6,580 nt of DNA from Syntrophaceae bacterium (GTDB lineage Bacteria > Desulfobacterota > Syntrophorhabdia > Syntrophorhabdales > WCHB1-27): positions 1 through 6,580 of the forward strand of contig PLSJ01000318.1 of the NCBI GenBank assembly GCA_003165115.1, in the 5' to 3' direction. The position numbers and the translations under genes were made by a program. This document shows positions 6,071-6,580 of this stretch, in pieces; position 1 is the stretch's first letter, and every line of letters begins with the position of its first letter. A model generated the notes under the pieces. That model was not told the DNA's origin, ran no database searches, and saw nothing but the letters and a program-made list of their open reading frames with translations.

Positions 6071-6580
6071 ATGCCGATAGAAGGGTTCGAGCCGTACAGG
6101 CCGGAGGACGCAGGGATTTACGACACATACAGGCGGTGGCTGGGGCTTAACTGGGGAGACCTCTTCGATAAGGCCACGGATATCTATCCCGGGAAAGAGG
6201 GCCTCGCGGACGACACCGCCCGCTTCACTTACGGGGAGTTGCGTGAAAAGGTGGACCGCCTCGCCGCGGGCTTCATCGGGCTGGGCATCGGGCCGCGCGA
6301 CTTCGTGCTCCTCCAGATACCGAACTGGCACGAGTACGTGATCGCGTTTTTCGCGCTCCAGAAGGTGGGGGCCATCACGGTCCTCCTCATCAGTCGCCAC
6401 GGCCCCGCCGAAATTGCGCACGTCTGCGGCCTGACCCATCCCGTCGCGTGGATCGGGCCGGACCTCTACAGGAACACCGACTACCCGGCCATGATCGGGC
6501 GCATCATGGAGCAAGAAACGGCCCTGCGCCATCTCGTCACGGTAAGGGGACGGGAGCGCGCCGGGTGCGTCCGCCTGGAA
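6071..6580 (+). CDS. AMP-dependent acyl/aryl acid ligase, EntE-like (5' part, runs off the window)
   Basis: The first 170 codons of an ANL-superfamily adenylating enzyme, open to the window edge; full-length members are about 530-560 aa. The N-terminus (W23-LGLNWGDLFDKATDIYPGK), FTYGELREKVDRLA (52-65), GIGPRDFVLLQIPNWHEYV (72-90) and FFALQKVGAITVLL (93-106) match the N-terminal domain of 2,3-dihydroxybenzoate-AMP ligase-like proteins. The P-loop (TSGTTGxPK) and the C-terminal catalytic lysine lie beyond the window, so activity cannot be judged. Family members activate a carboxylic acid with ATP to an acyl-AMP and then usually transfer it to CoA or a carrier. Lying 19 bp behind a Mo hydroxylase resembling aryl-CoA reductases, it most likely makes the aryl-CoA substrate of that enzyme. 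A carrier-protein-loading role, as in siderophore synthesis, is less likely, since no carrier or synthetase gene is visible here. Confidence 0.88.
   Translation, partial: MPIEGFEPYRPEDAGIYDTYRRWLGLNWGDLFDKATDIYPGKEGLADDTARFTYGELREKVDRLAAGFIGLGIGPRDFVLLQIPNWHEYVIAFFALQKVGAITVLLISRHGPAEIAHVCGLTHPVAWIGPDLYRNTDYPAMIGRIMEQETALRHLVTVRGRERAGCVRLE

Noticed and set aside
6023..6532. A minus-strand frame of 169 codons near the right edge
   Set aside because: It mirrors the ligase gene, which has a good ribosome binding site and family motifs on the plus strand.

Overview
The window holds four complete genes and one partial gene, all on the + strand and packed as a single apparent operon: an IclR-family regulator (108-884), the three subunits of a molybdenum hydroxylase of the xanthine dehydrogenase / 4-hydroxybenzoyl-CoA reductase superfamily (small 2Fe-2S 915-1463, large Mo-pterin 1460-3730, medium FAD 3727-6051), and the 5' part of an EntE-like aryl acid:AMP/CoA ligase (6071 to the window edge). 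Gaps are 30 bp after the regulator, ATGA overlaps between the three subunit genes, and 19 bp before the ligase. No RNA genes, mobile elements, CRISPR arrays or terminators were seen, and there is no gene-free stretch over 300 bases. The 107 bases upstream of the regulator carry a plausible sigma70-type promoter and an imperfect palindrome over the expected start of transcription.

The DNA is GC-rich (roughly 60-65% by eye), with strong G/C third positions but free use of AGG and ATA codons. Together with an oxygen-sensitive-looking iron-sulfur enzyme and an aryl-CoA-type ligase, this suggests an anaerobic bacterium that degrades aromatic acids, perhaps of the Desulfobacterota/syntroph type. 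The taxonomic guess is inference only.

The notable gene is the medium subunit. It is about 774 aa rather than the usual ~290-320 aa because a complete GltD/NfnB-like NAD(P)H:FAD oxidoreductase module (about residues 161-612, with its own iron-sulfur, FAD and NAD(P) sites) is inserted inside the FAD-binding domain. The insertion falls in the same loop that carries the extra [4Fe-4S] cluster of 4-hydroxybenzoyl-CoA reductase. The flanking halves of the host domain are intact and resume in frame.

Proposed working model (inference): the ligase activates an aromatic acid to its CoA thioester. The three-subunit Mo enzyme then hydroxylates or reductively dehydroxylates that thioester. Electrons pass between Mo, two [2Fe-2S] clusters, FAD, a [4Fe-4S] cluster and the built-in NAD(P)H oxidoreductase, so the complex could use NAD(P)(H) directly rather than a free ferredoxin. 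The IclR protein would sense the substrate or its thioester and control the operon. The exact substrate cannot be read from the sequence.
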